From assembly GCA_041576975.1 (NCBI GenBank), contig JBFGJY010000011.1, forward strand, positions 1-54,442: 54,442 nucleotides of DNA, written 5' to 3'. The DNA is from JBFGJY01 sp041576975. GTDB lineage: Bacteria > Pseudomonadota > Gammaproteobacteria > UBA4575. Below, in pieces: positions 25,669-34,814 of this stretch. The position numbers were made by a program, and so were the translations under genes. The notes under the pieces were generated by a model. It did not search any database and had not been told where the DNA came from. It saw only the letters and a list, made by a program, of their open reading frames with translations. The stretch's first letter is position 1. Every line of letters starts with the position of its first letter.

Positions 25669-27204
25669 TTAAGTAAAGCTCCCCCAACCACCCCCACCCG
25701 GTGTTTCAATTCTCAGACGATCCCCTAGTTTAACATTGCATTGTACTTTTGCGGGCAAGAGTCGGTCATTTAAATAATTCGCACCAACTTGGCCATCTTC
25801 ACCACCGCCTAACCCCCATGGAGGGTGCCGCCGCCGCTCAGATAAAATCGTAAATATTGCATCATCTAGAAATTCAAATTCTCGAACCATACCATCACCG
25901 CCTTTATGCATGCCTTTTCCACCAGAACCCTTACGAATAGCATATCGATTAACTCGCAGTGGAAAGTAAATTTCCAAAACCTCTACAGGAGTGTTTTGAG
26001 TATTGGTCATATGAGATTGCACTGCAGAGAAACCCGGTGCATATTTTGAGGCCCCCATACCTCCAGCAATAGTTTCATAATAACCCCATGTCTCACCAGT
26101 AGAACTTCCTAAAGCAAGATTATTCATGGTGCCTTGACTACATGCGGGAATTATATCCGGTAGCGCGTGGCTTAACGCACCTAAAACTAGATCCACTATA
26201 CGTGAACTTGTTTCTACATTACCAGCTGCCACCGCCGCAGGTCGATTTGCATTTAATAGGGATGCCGTAGGCACGACAAGCTTTATAGGTGAAAAACTCC
26301 CTGCACAGGCCGGTGTCTCTTTAGGCATCAAACAACGAAATACATAGAACACTGCCGCCGCAGTAACAGAAATTGGACAATTAATATTGCCAGCTGCTTG
26401 TGGTGCGGTACCCGTAAAATCGACTACAACGCATTCATCATCCACTCGTAGGGTAACGCGTATTGGAACATCACTATTCCCTTGCCCATCATCATCCATA
26501 TATTCTGTAAATGAATATTCACCGTTTGGTATTTTTGAAATGACTGAACGTGCAATTCGCTCGCCATACTGATTAAGCTCATACAAGGATTGAATAAACT
26601 TTTCTTTACCTAAAATTTCAATTAATTCTTGTATGCGCTGAATTCCCAATTGATTTGCACTGCATTGGGCAACCATGTCGCCAAAGGTATCACGCAGATT
26701 TCTTGCATCTTCGAAGAGACCCACAATTTTTTCCTGATCTATTTCTGCATTGCTACCAATATGCGTTGGAGGAATGACAACACCCTCTTGTGTCAACTTA
26801 TTTGAGATTGGCATCGAGCCGGGTGTCTCTGCACCGATATCAGCATGATGTGCACGATTGGCAACAAAGCCCAATAACTCACCTTTAATAAACACTGGAC
26901 AAATGACTGTCACATCAGGCAGATGTGTGCCACCCAAATATGGATCATTTAGCGCAACAAAGTCGCCCTGCGTCCACGTAATATCTTCAACAATTTGCTG
27001 CATCGCAAAAGCCATGCTGCCCAAGTGCACCGGTATATGAGCGGCTTGCGCACAAAGACCACCCTGCACATCAAACACAGCACATGAAAAATCGAGTCGA
27101 TCCCTGATATTTGGAGAAAACGCAGCCTGCTGCAATTGCGCGCCCATTTCCTCGCAAACCGCATCAATTTTGCGCGCAAATATGCTTAATTCTATAGGAT
27201 TCAT
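25669..27204 (-). CDS. Hydantoinase B / oxoprolinase B-type subunit
   Basis: 511 residues. HyuB features: NIRDRLDFSCAVFD, AAHIPVHLGSM, NDPYLGGTHLPD, VDFTGTAPQ and the glycine-rich end GGGEDGQVGAN with ETPGGGGWG. HyuB works with an ATP-binding HyuA in hydantoin or 5-oxoproline hydrolysis, or in acetone/acetophenone carboxylases. No HyuA gene lies next to it, so the substrate is open. It precedes the NAGGN-type amidotransferase by 5 bases, suggesting one transcript and a possible glutamine/oxoproline link. Confidence 0.85.
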   Translation of the reverse strand: MNPIELSIFARKIDAVCEEMGAQLQQAAFSPNIRDRLDFSCAVFDVQGGLCAQAAHIPVHLGSMAFAMQQIVEDITWTQGDFVALNDPYLGGTHLPDVTVICPVFIKGELLGFVANRAHHADIGAETPGSMPISNKLTQEGVVIPPTHIGSNAEIDQEKIVGLFEDARNLRDTFGDMVAQCSANQLGIQRIQELIEILGKEKFIQSLYELNQYGERIARSVISKIPNGEYSFTEYMDDDGQGNSDVPIRVTLRVDDECVVVDFTGTAPQAAGNINCPISVTAAAVFYVFRCLMPKETPACAGSFSPIKLVVPTASLLNANRPAAVAAGNVETSSRIVDLVLGALSHALPDIIPACSQGTMNNLALGSSTGETWGYYETIAGGMGASKYAPGFSAVQSHMTNTQNTPVEVLEIYFPLRVNRYAIRKGSGGKGMHKGGDGMVREFEFLDDAIFTILSERRRHPPWGLGGGEDGQVGANYLNDRLLPAKVQCNVKLGDRLRIETPGGGGWGSFT

Positions 27205-27321
27205 GGGCTTACAATAAATATTTAGGTTTACTCTGTGGGTTCGTTATAATTACTCTAACAAGAAAAAGCCAAAGAGGCAGATTCAAATAATAACTATTAA
27301 AAGCACAAAGAGGACTACCTT

Positions 27322-27903
27322 ATGAATCCACTAAACTCAATTCTTGGAACAATCATTGTTGGTGTAATCGTCGCGATCTTAATTGCACTTGCATTTAGTC
27401 CAACAGGTCTGGTTCTTTGGTCACTTGCAGTGTGGCTACATGTTCTTGCCGGTATTACTTGGATCGGCTTGTTGTACTACTTTAATTTTGTACAGGTGCC
27501 TGCTATGAACGAAGCGGCTGCAGATAGCGGCGGTCCCGGACCTTCAGCGATTGGAAAATATGTTGCTCCCCGTGCATTAGTCTGGTTTCGCTGGGGCGCA
27601 GTTGCCACATGGCTAACTGGCGCATGGGCACTTGAATATGTAGGTGGTTTTGTTAGCAACTTCTTTGCTACCAATGGTGTGACAGCAATTGGTGTTGGTG
27701 CGTGGCTAGGTACAATAATGTTGTTTAATGTTTGGGTATTGATCTGGCCTAACCAGAAAAAAGTTTTGGGAATGGTTCAGGCAAGTGATGATGAAAAAGC
27801 TAAAGCCAAAAAAGTTGCATTCATGGCCTCGCGTACCAATACACTACTCTCAATTCCCATGTTGGCATGTATGGTCGCGGCAGGACACAATCTATTTCTC
27901 TAA
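27322..27903 (+). CDS. PuuD-like membrane protein (urate hydroxylase membrane domain)
   Basis: 193 residues, four or five membrane helices. AVWLHVLAGITWIGLLYYFNFVQVP contains the conserved His and Trp of the first half, and FNVWVLIWPNQKKVLG is the PuuD family signature. The longer PuuD carries a C-terminal cytochrome c domain, absent here. Families of this short type are often annotated as urate hydroxylase, but no other purine gene is nearby, so electron-transfer or haem-binding roles are equally possible. An AGAGGA-like ribosome site precedes the ATG and a strong hairpin follows the stop. Confidence 0.75.
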   Translation: MNPLNSILGTIIVGVIVAILIALAFSPTGLVLWSLAVWLHVLAGITWIGLLYYFNFVQVPAMNEAAADSGGPGPSAIGKYVAPRALVWFRWGAVATWLTGAWALEYVGGFVSNFFATNGVTAIGVGAWLGTIMLFNVWVLIWPNQKKVLGMVQASDDEKAKAKKVAFMASRTNTLLSIPMLACMVAAGHNLFL

Positions 27904-27930
27904 GTTAAACCATTGACTATTAACATGTAG

Positions 27931-27952
27931 GACCCGGCTAAGTGGCCGGGTC
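27931..27952 (+). terminator. Hairpin terminator after the PuuD-like gene
   Basis: Arms GACCCGGC (27931-27938) and GCCGGGTC (27945-27952) pair perfectly over 8 bases around a six-base loop, followed by a T-rich run (TTAACTTTTG, then ATTTTTT). It is 28 bases past the stop codon and separates this gene from argD. Confidence 0.75.
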
Positions 27953-27959
27953 TTAACTT

Positions 27960-27987
27960 TTGCTAATTTTTTAATCAACAGTATAAT
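27960..27987 (+). promoter_or_regulatory. Sigma-70 promoter of argD
   Basis: A perfect -10 box TATAAT (27982-27987) lies 16 bases after a -35 box TTGCTA (27960-27965, four of six consensus). Transcription would begin near 27994, about 45 bases before the argD start. Confidence 0.6.
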
Positions 27988-27995
27988 TCTCGTCT

Positions 27996-28023
27996 CGGCG
28001 GCTATTTCGGCTGCCGTTTTTAT
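27996..28023 (+). terminator. Stem-loop with T-run at the very start of the argD leader
   Basis: CGGCGGC (27996-28002) and GCTGCCG (28010-28016) form a 7-bp stem with one G-T pair, followed by TTTTTATT. It sits directly after the predicted argD transcription start and has terminator shape. It may be a leader terminator, a 5' stabilising stem, or a second terminator for readthrough from upstream. Confidence 0.5.
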
Positions 28024-28038
28024 TTATACGAGCTAAAA

Positions 28039-29238
28039 ATGGCCTCATATGACAATCATTTAATGGGCACATATGCACGTAAACCCATTACGTTTGTGCG
28101 TGGTGAAGGCGTATGGCTGTACACCGATACTGAAGAAGATGAAAGATATCTTGATGCACTATCCGGTATTGCTGTGTGTGGGTTGGGTCATGCTCATCCC
28201 GCAGTTGTAAACGCCGTGACGGATCAGGCATCCAAACTCATACACACATCTAACGTTTATCGAGTAGCACTGCAAGAGAAACTCGGTGCAAAACTTTGTC
28301 AACTATCAGGAATGGAAGCTGCTTTCTTCTGTAATTCTGGCGCCGAAGCAAATGAAGCTGCAATCAAATTAGCAAGAGTTTACGGACATCATAAAAACAT
28401 AAAAACTCCAGCGATCATCGTAATGGAAAATAGTTTTCACGGACGCACCATGGCGACTCTTACTGCAACAGGAAATCGCAAGGCTCATGCAGGATTTGAG
28501 CCCCTTGTTCCCGGATTTATACGTGCACCTTACAATAATGTTGATGCAGTAGATTCAATTTTAATCGAAAATGCAAACGTTGCCGCAATGTTAGTAGAGC
28601 CAATACAAGGCGAAGGTGGAATTATCATCCCCGATGAAGGTTATCTGCGAATGTTACGAGAGCTATGCGACAAACATGAAATCTTGTTGATGCTAGATGA
28701 AGTTCAGACTGGCAATGGCCGAACTGGAAAGTGGTTTTGCTTTCAATATGAAAATATACAACCAGATGTAGTTGCAACAGCTAAGGGTCTGGGGAACGGA
28801 ATACCTATTGGTGCGTGTTTGGCAAAACAATACGTAGCCAAATTATTTACACCGGGATCACATGGTTCTACATTTGGCGGCAACCCACTTGCTTGTCGCG
28901 CCAGTCTGGCTACACTTGAAACGATTGAATCTGAAAATTTGTGCGAAAATGCCGCACAACTTGGTGCACACATGATAAATAGTTTTCGTAAAAAATTTTC
29001 TACATCAAAATATGTCAAAGAGGTTCGCGGAAGAGGTTTAATGATTGGAATAGAACTGACTATCCCATGTAGTCAGCTTGTAGATATATGTCTAAAACAC
29101 AAGTTGTTAGTTAACGTAACTGCTGACAGTGTAATACGACTACTTCCACCACTGATTTTAGAAAAAGCACATGCAGACACCATCGTAGAAATCGTTGTTA
29201 ATTGTGTACATGAATTTACAGAATCTCAAAACAACTAA
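28039..29238 (+). CDS. argD: Acetylornithine aminotransferase
   Basis: 399 residues, class III PLP aminotransferase. The PLP lysine is Lys249 in ATAKGLGNGIPIGA, with FHGRTMATL, EPIQGEGG and LDEVQTGNGRTG as further signatures. It makes N-acetylornithine in arginine synthesis; such enzymes may also act as succinyldiaminopimelate aminotransferases. argF starts 14 bases downstream, a two-gene operon. Confidence 0.93.
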   Translation: MASYDNHLMGTYARKPITFVRGEGVWLYTDTEEDERYLDALSGIAVCGLGHAHPAVVNAVTDQASKLIHTSNVYRVALQEKLGAKLCQLSGMEAAFFCNSGAEANEAAIKLARVYGHHKNIKTPAIIVMENSFHGRTMATLTATGNRKAHAGFEPLVPGFIRAPYNNVDAVDSILIENANVAAMLVEPIQGEGGIIIPDEGYLRMLRELCDKHEILLMLDEVQTGNGRTGKWFCFQYENIQPDVVATAKGLGNGIPIGACLAKQYVAKLFTPGSHGSTFGGNPLACRASLATLETIESENLCENAAQLGAHMINSFRKKFSTSKYVKEVRGRGLMIGIELTIPCSQLVDICLKHKLLVNVTADSVIRLLPPLILEKAHADTIVEIVVNCVHEFTESQNN

Positions 29239-29252
29239 TCCGCTTTTGCATC

Positions 29253-30155
29253 ATGAGTACCCGTCATTTCTTAACCTTGCTAGATTTTACACCTAATGAA
29301 CTTAGCAACTTACTTACACGCGCTATTGAGTTAAAAAAGCTATTAAAGCAAGGTGAAAACTATACTCCGCTACAAAATAAGACGCTGGCGATGATTTTCG
29401 ATAAGTCCTCTACTCGTACGCGTGTAGCTTTTGAAACCGGCATGATTCAATTAGGTGGTCACGCATTGTTTCTGTCACCACGCGATACACAATTAGGACG
29501 TGGTGAGCCAATTGAGGACAGCGCCCGTGTGCTTTCTCGAATGGTTGATGCAGTAATGATTAGAACTTTTAAACATGCAACTGTTGAAAGATTCGCAGCG
29601 TATTCTTCTGTGCCGGTGATTAATGGACTGACGGATTTATATCATCCATGTCAGCTATTAGCGGATATGCAAACCTGGCTTGAACATCGTGGTGAAATTA
29701 AAGGCGCTACTGTCGCATGGATTGGAGATGGTAATAATATGTGTCACTCTTACATCAATGCTGCGCGACAATTTGATTTTCATCTCAACATCGCCTGCCC
29801 CGAACAATACAGCCCAAATAGTAAAATTGTTGCCCTAGCAAAAGATAGAGTTACCATGTCGCATGATCCGGAGACAGCCGTTACTGATGCTGACTTAGTC
29901 GTAACGGATGTCTGGGCCAGTATGGGGCAAGAACAAGAACAAAATGAAAGACAAAAAGTTTTTAATGCCTATCAAGTAAATGAGTCCTTACTTATACATG
30001 CCAACAAAGATGCATTATTTATGCACTGCTTACCCGCGCATCGTGGTGAAGAGGTTACGGATGGTGTATTAAATGGCCCGCAAAGCGTTGTATGGGACGA
30101 GGTCGAGAATCGTTTGCACGCACAAAAAGCATTAATGGAAAATTTAATGTTATAA
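29253..30155 (+). CDS. argF: Ornithine carbamoyltransferase
   Basis: 300 residues. The carbamoyl-phosphate motif SSTRTR and the ornithine-site motif HCLPAHRGEEV are intact, as is GLTDLYHPCQLLADMQT. It makes citrulline from ornithine in the cytoplasm. It follows argD closely, as in Pseudomonas-type genomes where argF, not argI, is the anabolic enzyme. Confidence 0.95.
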   Translation: MSTRHFLTLLDFTPNELSNLLTRAIELKKLLKQGENYTPLQNKTLAMIFDKSSTRTRVAFETGMIQLGGHALFLSPRDTQLGRGEPIEDSARVLSRMVDAVMIRTFKHATVERFAAYSSVPVINGLTDLYHPCQLLADMQTWLEHRGEIKGATVAWIGDGNNMCHSYINAARQFDFHLNIACPEQYSPNSKIVALAKDRVTMSHDPETAVTDADLVVTDVWASMGQEQEQNERQKVFNAYQVNESLLIHANKDALFMHCLPAHRGEEVTDGVLNGPQSVVWDEVENRLHAQKALMENLML

Positions 30156-30219
30156 GTAAATACTAGCCCTATTCATTTATAATTTTTGCTAGATCCTCTT
30201 ACGTCATAGCTTGGTAACA

Positions 30220-31326
30220 TTACTCGTTAATAATCTCGGCGTTTGGGTAAAATGCCAACCATGCAAAAGCAAAATGTACATTTTTATCGACTTGTTTAAG
30301 CTTTGTACCTCTCAATTCACCATTCACCGCTTCTCCAAAAATATTCCATTCAGATTGTGTTTGCATATCATAGATATGGCCATCTTCAATCTTAAAGTTT
30401 AATTCTTGGTTATCTATATTTCTATCAAACGCTGCAGCGGTTAACATAGTATTAGAATCTTTGATTATTTTATTATCCATGGTTGAAACCATATTTGCTT
30501 GGCTAATTACAAGTATTGCATGATCTTCAAATGATGTATTGATTAATGGATTTTTATCTAAGTAAGAAAATGGGTAAATAATAGATTTAGAATTGCTTGC
30601 CAGTGCTAAAACACGCTCCAATGGAGGTAAGCGAAAATCGATTTGACGCTTATATAAAAACGGAATTCCTCCTAGATTGTCATAACCCGGATAAGGGGTC
30701 TCACCATAATAGCGTTGGAAACCTGTGTCTTGTGATAAAACTAAACCAGTTGGATAATTTTTACTGAATTGTGCATATGAAACAATTTGACTATTGATTG
30801 GTTCCAATAGTGATCCCGAGTACTCACCCACAATGGCATCACCAGTAAATTGTTGCCACCAAGATTCTGTTTGACGATCGTACATCACTAAGTTACTGTC
30901 GCGTACACGACCAGTGGTTCCAAAATCTAAAACTTCATTACCAACTTTTCTACTAAATACAATTGCTGTATTACATAATGGACAATGTGTAACCAAAACT
31001 GGCTGACCACCAATTACATCATTCACAATTTCATGGAAGAGCAAAATTCGCAGTGGATACGCTTTAGTTTGGTTGCTCACATTCACAACTATTACTGGTT
31101 CGCGCTCATCTAAAAAATCTCTAGCATCTATTGCTGAAACAAATGTCGGTTTATCTATCGGCTTGATGCCATCTCGCGGAGGCCCTCCTGAATATATTTC
31201 AGATAATGGCACGGTATGCTTAGTAAAATCGGTTTTGGGAAATTCTTTAGTAGAGACTACTTCAGCTGTGTGGACCGATAGCACGACCATAACTAATATG
31301 ATAAGCATTAAAAGTCTGATTCTCAC
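30220..31326 (-). CDS. DUF3179 domain-containing exported protein
   Basis: 368 residues with a signal peptide or signal anchor (about residues 3-21). The DUF3179 core contains THCPLCNTAIVFSR, LDFGTTGRVRDSNLVMYDRQTESWWQQFTG and a late GYDNLGG segment. The Cys-x2-Cys pair suggests a redox or metal site. Function of the family is unknown. It is on the same strand as egtD, 57 bases downstream of it, so the two may be co-transcribed. Confidence 0.85.
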   Translation of the reverse strand: MRIRLLMLIILVMVVLSVHTAEVVSTKEFPKTDFTKHTVPLSEIYSGGPPRDGIKPIDKPTFVSAIDARDFLDEREPVIVVNVSNQTKAYPLRILLFHEIVNDVIGGQPVLVTHCPLCNTAIVFSRKVGNEVLDFGTTGRVRDSNLVMYDRQTESWWQQFTGDAIVGEYSGSLLEPINSQIVSYAQFSKNYPTGLVLSQDTGFQRYYGETPYPGYDNLGGIPFLYKRQIDFRLPPLERVLALASNSKSIIYPFSYLDKNPLINTSFEDHAILVISQANMVSTMDNKIIKDSNTMLTAAAFDRNIDNQELNFKIEDGHIYDMQTQSEWNIFGEAVNGELRGTKLKQVDKNVHFAFAWLAFYPNAEIINE

Positions 31327-31383
31327 GATCAGCGACTCTGTTGGTAACTATGTTTAATAAAGACCTATTTAGATTGTCAATTC

Positions 31384-32376
31384 TTACAATGAATGCCTTC
31401 GTTTTGCCAGAATGAGTGAGAAATATTCATTGTCGGGCTCAAAATGTAATTGTTCAATCAGTCCACTCTTGGAAAGCAAACGCTGAATAGATGATTTGGT
31501 GTATTTACGACTAATTTCAGTCAATATTTTTTCGTGCTCGTGTAAGTGAATGGTTTCATTCAAAGTAGGAAATTCGATATTTTGACTTTGTTTAGAGACT
31601 AAATACATTTCAATTTGCTCATCTTTTTCATTGTAAATGGCCTGGTGGTAAAATTGTTCAAGATTGAAATTTGCCCCTAATTTATCATTCAAGACTTTTA
31701 ATACATTTAAATTAAATCTTGCCGTAATGCCCTCAGTATCATCATAGGCTCTTTCAAGAACCCCTTTATCTTTGACCCGGTCTAAACCTAAGAGAAAATA
31801 ATCATCAGTATTCATTTTATTTTTAACTTTGGACAATAATTCAATTGATTCTTGTTCAGTAAAATTACCGATTGAACTCCCAATAAAAATATATAACGTT
31901 GGACAATCAAGTACCGGAAGCGCTTGGATTGCGGGAACGTACTCACCAATCAATGACTTGATTTGTAAGTTGGGATGGGTATTTAACAAACGATGGGCAG
32001 CATCAACAAGTATCTCTTGGCACACGTCGATCGTAACATAAGTATGTAAATTTAAATTTAATTTGGATAATAAAATTTCTGTTTTCATTGAAGCTCCAGC
32101 ACCTAATTCAACATAGGTTCTAGCTTGCACAGTATTTATAATTTCTTCGGCATGCTGTTTAAATAATGCGAACTCAGTGCGTGTGGGGTAATAATCCTTC
32201 GTCTCGCATATTGCGTTGAAGAGTTTTGATCCTTCATCATCATAAAAATATTTTGGTGGCAGACTACGCGGAGTTGCAAACAAGCCAACACGTACATCTC
32301 GCTCAAGTATTTTTAGTGAATCTTGATCGGATAAATTTTTTAAATGAAATCGATTGGCAGGCAGGTTTAATTCCAT
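31384..32376 (-). CDS. egtD: L-histidine N-alpha-methyltransferase EgtD
   Basis: 330 residues. EgtD features are LPPKYFYDDEGSKLFNAICETKDYYPTRTE near residue 40, the SAM site VELGAGASMKTEILLSK, and IGSSIGNF followed by GLDRVKDKGVLERAYDD. It trimethylates histidine to hercynine, the first step of ergothioneine synthesis. The sulfoxide synthase EgtB, usually adjacent, is not here. The nearest downstream gene is a DUF3179 protein. Without EgtB nearby it is uncertain whether the product is ergothioneine or hercynine itself. Confidence 0.9.
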   Translation of the reverse strand: MELNLPANRFHLKNLSDQDSLKILERDVRVGLFATPRSLPPKYFYDDEGSKLFNAICETKDYYPTRTEFALFKQHAEEIINTVQARTYVELGAGASMKTEILLSKLNLNLHTYVTIDVCQEILVDAAHRLLNTHPNLQIKSLIGEYVPAIQALPVLDCPTLYIFIGSSIGNFTEQESIELLSKVKNKMNTDDYFLLGLDRVKDKGVLERAYDDTEGITARFNLNVLKVLNDKLGANFNLEQFYHQAIYNEKDEQIEMYLVSKQSQNIEFPTLNETIHLHEHEKILTEISRKYTKSSIQRLLSKSGLIEQLHFEPDNEYFSLILAKRRHSL

Positions 32377-32475
32377 TAGATATACTTTTTATTTCAGGGT
32401 AGCATTGCCATTTGCACCTGTCTAATCAGAAACGATAAGGCTGCATTTACATTTAATAAAAGTTACCTTAGCAAG

Positions 32476-32504
32476 TTGACCTAAAAGAAAAAAAAATATC
32501 TACT
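32476..32504 (+). promoter_or_regulatory. Sigma-70 promoter of the alanine symporter gene
   Basis: TTGACC (32476-32481, five of six) is followed after 17 bases by TCTACT (32499-32504, four of six). Transcription would start near 32511, about 46 bases before the ATG. Confidence 0.45.
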
Positions 32505-32556
32505 CTCATCATAATGTATTTATGAAAAAAGATAATTTTTAAACAGCGGGAAGCCA

Positions 32557-33912
32557 ATGGAAGAACTAACACTAAAATTAAACGAGATAAGTAGCTTTAT
32601 TTGGGGCCCCGTCATGTTGATGTTACTACTTGGTGTAGGGGTTTATCTCAGCATTGGATTAAAATTTATGCCATGGCGAAAAATTGGCCATGGGTTTAAA
32701 TTACTTTTTTCTGGCCAAGCCGACAAAGACCAAGGAGAGATCAGTCCCTTTCAAGCATTGATGACTGCTTTATCCGCTACCATCGGTACCGGAAATATCG
32801 CTGGTGTTGCAACGGCAATTTTTTTAGGTGGGCCTGGCGCGGTATTTTGGATGTGGATCACGGCTTTATTTGGGATGGCAACGAAATACGGTGAAGCAGT
32901 ATTAGCAGTGAAATACCGTGAAGTAGATAACCTCGGCAATCATGTTGGCGGACCAATGTACTACATCAAAAATGGATTGGGTGATAATTGGAAATGGCTA
33001 GGTTTTTTATTCGCCCTGTTTGGAATGGTCGCAGCATTTGGCATCGGTAATATGGTGCAATCTAATTCCGTTGCAGATGCTGTTAAGTCATCATTTTCTT
33101 TAGATCCACGTGTTACCTGTATCATCATGGCTATACTTGTCGGTCTAGTAATCCTTGGCGGTATTCGTCGAATAGGTGAAGTGGCTGGCAAATTAGTCCC
33201 TATCATGGCAATTGCTTATATTGTAGGTTCATTAATAGTAATCTTTGCCAACATTGCACACATCGGTGACGCCTTCGAGTTAATTTTTACGAGCGCATTC
33301 AGTGGTACCGCTGCAACCGGTGGATTTGCAGGTGCAGCCGTTTGGGCGGCAATTCGATTTGGGGTCGCGCGTGGTATATTTTCTAATGAAGCCGGTTTGG
33401 GTAGCGCGCCGATTGCACACGCAGCAGCACAAACTAAAGATCCAGTACGCCAAGGCATGATTGGTATGCTCGGTACCTTTATCGATACTATCATTGTATG
33501 CACCATGACCGCTTTAGTAATAATTATGACCGGTGCATGGTCAAGTGGTGAGACCGGCGCGTCTCTTTCTACATTAGCTTATGGCAGCGGTTTACCGGGT
33601 GGCAACTATATCGTAACTTTTGGTTTAATCATTTTTGCTTTCACCACAATCCTGGGTTGGAGTTTTTATGGAGAGAGATGTGCGGAGTTTATCTTTGGTG
33701 TGAAAATTATCACTCCTTATCGGATACTGTGGCTTTTTGCAATTTTAATTGGCGCCTGGCCAAGCGGTGAAAGTTTTGGCGAAAAACTCAATTTTGTATG
33801 GACCTTTTCGGATGTAATGAACGGATTAATGGCTGTGCCAAATTTAATTGCTTTAGCATTGTTAAGCCCTGTCATATTTAAAATTACGAAAGTATACGTA
33901 AGCAAACATTAA
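32557..33912 (+). CDS. Alanine/glycine:cation symporter, AGCS family
   Basis: 451 residues, about 11 membrane helices. The AGCS signatures are present: GTGNIAGVATAIFLGGPGAVFWMWITALFGMATKYGE in the second quarter and FSNEAGLGSAPIAHA in the middle. These proteins import alanine or glycine with Na+ (or H+). A ribosome site precedes the ATG (GCGGGAAG). nadC follows 28 bases downstream on the same strand. Confidence 0.92.
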   Translation: MEELTLKLNEISSFIWGPVMLMLLLGVGVYLSIGLKFMPWRKIGHGFKLLFSGQADKDQGEISPFQALMTALSATIGTGNIAGVATAIFLGGPGAVFWMWITALFGMATKYGEAVLAVKYREVDNLGNHVGGPMYYIKNGLGDNWKWLGFLFALFGMVAAFGIGNMVQSNSVADAVKSSFSLDPRVTCIIMAILVGLVILGGIRRIGEVAGKLVPIMAIAYIVGSLIVIFANIAHIGDAFELIFTSAFSGTAATGGFAGAAVWAAIRFGVARGIFSNEAGLGSAPIAHAAAQTKDPVRQGMIGMLGTFIDTIIVCTMTALVIIMTGAWSSGETGASLSTLAYGSGLPGGNYIVTFGLIIFAFTTILGWSFYGERCAEFIFGVKIITPYRILWLFAILIGAWPSGESFGEKLNFVWTFSDVMNGLMAVPNLIALALLSPVIFKITKVYVSKH

Positions 33913-33940
33913 CATTTACATTGAACCTTAAGATCAAGGA

Positions 33941-34789
33941 ATGAATTTGCTTACACATAGCGAAAAAGCATTACAAACCATTAAACGTACAGTGAGCATC
34001 GCTCTTGAAGAAGATATCGGTGATGGCGACGTAACTGCAGCATCATTCAATGTCAATAAAACAGCTCAGGCCAATGTAATTTGTCGCGAGGAAGCGATTT
34101 TATCTGGTCAACAATGGTTTGATGAGACCTTTCAACAACTTGATTCAAATATTGAAATTAATTGGTTGATTAAAGATGGTGATCAAATTGAAAAAGATTC
34201 AACAGTCTGCACTTTACAAGGCGCAGCACAAGCCATTCTTACTGGCGAACGTACTGCATTAAATTTTCTACAATTATTATCTGGGACAGCAACACTCACG
34301 CGTGCATATGTTGACCGAATTGCAGGAACGACTGCACAAATTTTGGATACTCGAAAAACGCTTCCAGGTATGCGTTATGCACAAAAATATGCCGTATTAT
34401 GTGGTGGCGGTATGAATCATCGCATGGGTTTATATGATGCAATTTTAATCAAAGAAAATCATATTGCTGCAGCGGGCTCAATTAAAAAAGCAGTTGCTTT
34501 GGCAAAACAGCAATATCCATCTTTAAAACTAGAAATTGAAGTGGAAACTAATGAACAACTTCAAGAAGCAATTGAAACGGAAGCAGATACAATCTTACTT
34601 GATAATTTCTCTCTATCAGAATTAGAAGCTGCAGTGAATATTAATGTTAATAGAAAAAAACTAGAGGCTTCAGGGAATATTTCATTAGATAACATTCGTG
34701 AAATTGCTAAAACAGGTGTGAATTTTATCTCAATTGGTGCAATTACTAAAAATATTCAAGCTATAGATTTTTCAATGCGATTTGAATAA
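33941..34789 (+). CDS. nadC: Nicotinate-nucleotide diphosphorylase (carboxylating)
   Basis: 282 residues, quinolinate phosphoribosyltransferase. Family motifs: EEDIGDGDVTA near residue 25, NFLQLLSGTAT, DTRKTLPGMRYAQKYAV with the substrate-binding Arg/Lys, and the late EASGNISLDNIREIAKTGVNFISIGA. It converts quinolinate and PRPP to nicotinate mononucleotide in NAD synthesis. Convergent with mazG across 25 bases. Confidence 0.95.
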   Translation: MNLLTHSEKALQTIKRTVSIALEEDIGDGDVTAASFNVNKTAQANVICREEAILSGQQWFDETFQQLDSNIEINWLIKDGDQIEKDSTVCTLQGAAQAILTGERTALNFLQLLSGTATLTRAYVDRIAGTTAQILDTRKTLPGMRYAQKYAVLCGGGMNHRMGLYDAILIKENHIAAAGSIKKAVALAKQQYPSLKLEIEVETNEQLQEAIETEADTILLDNFSLSELEAAVNINVNRKKLEASGNISLDNIREIAKTGVNFISIGAITKNIQAIDFSMRFE

Positions 34790-34814
34790 TACACCACAGC
34801 TATAACATTTATTT

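Noticed and set aside
25664..25687. Upstream start for the amidotransferase gene
   Set aside because: It would add eight residues before the nucleophile Cys2, which must be N-terminal after Met removal in class II glutaminases.
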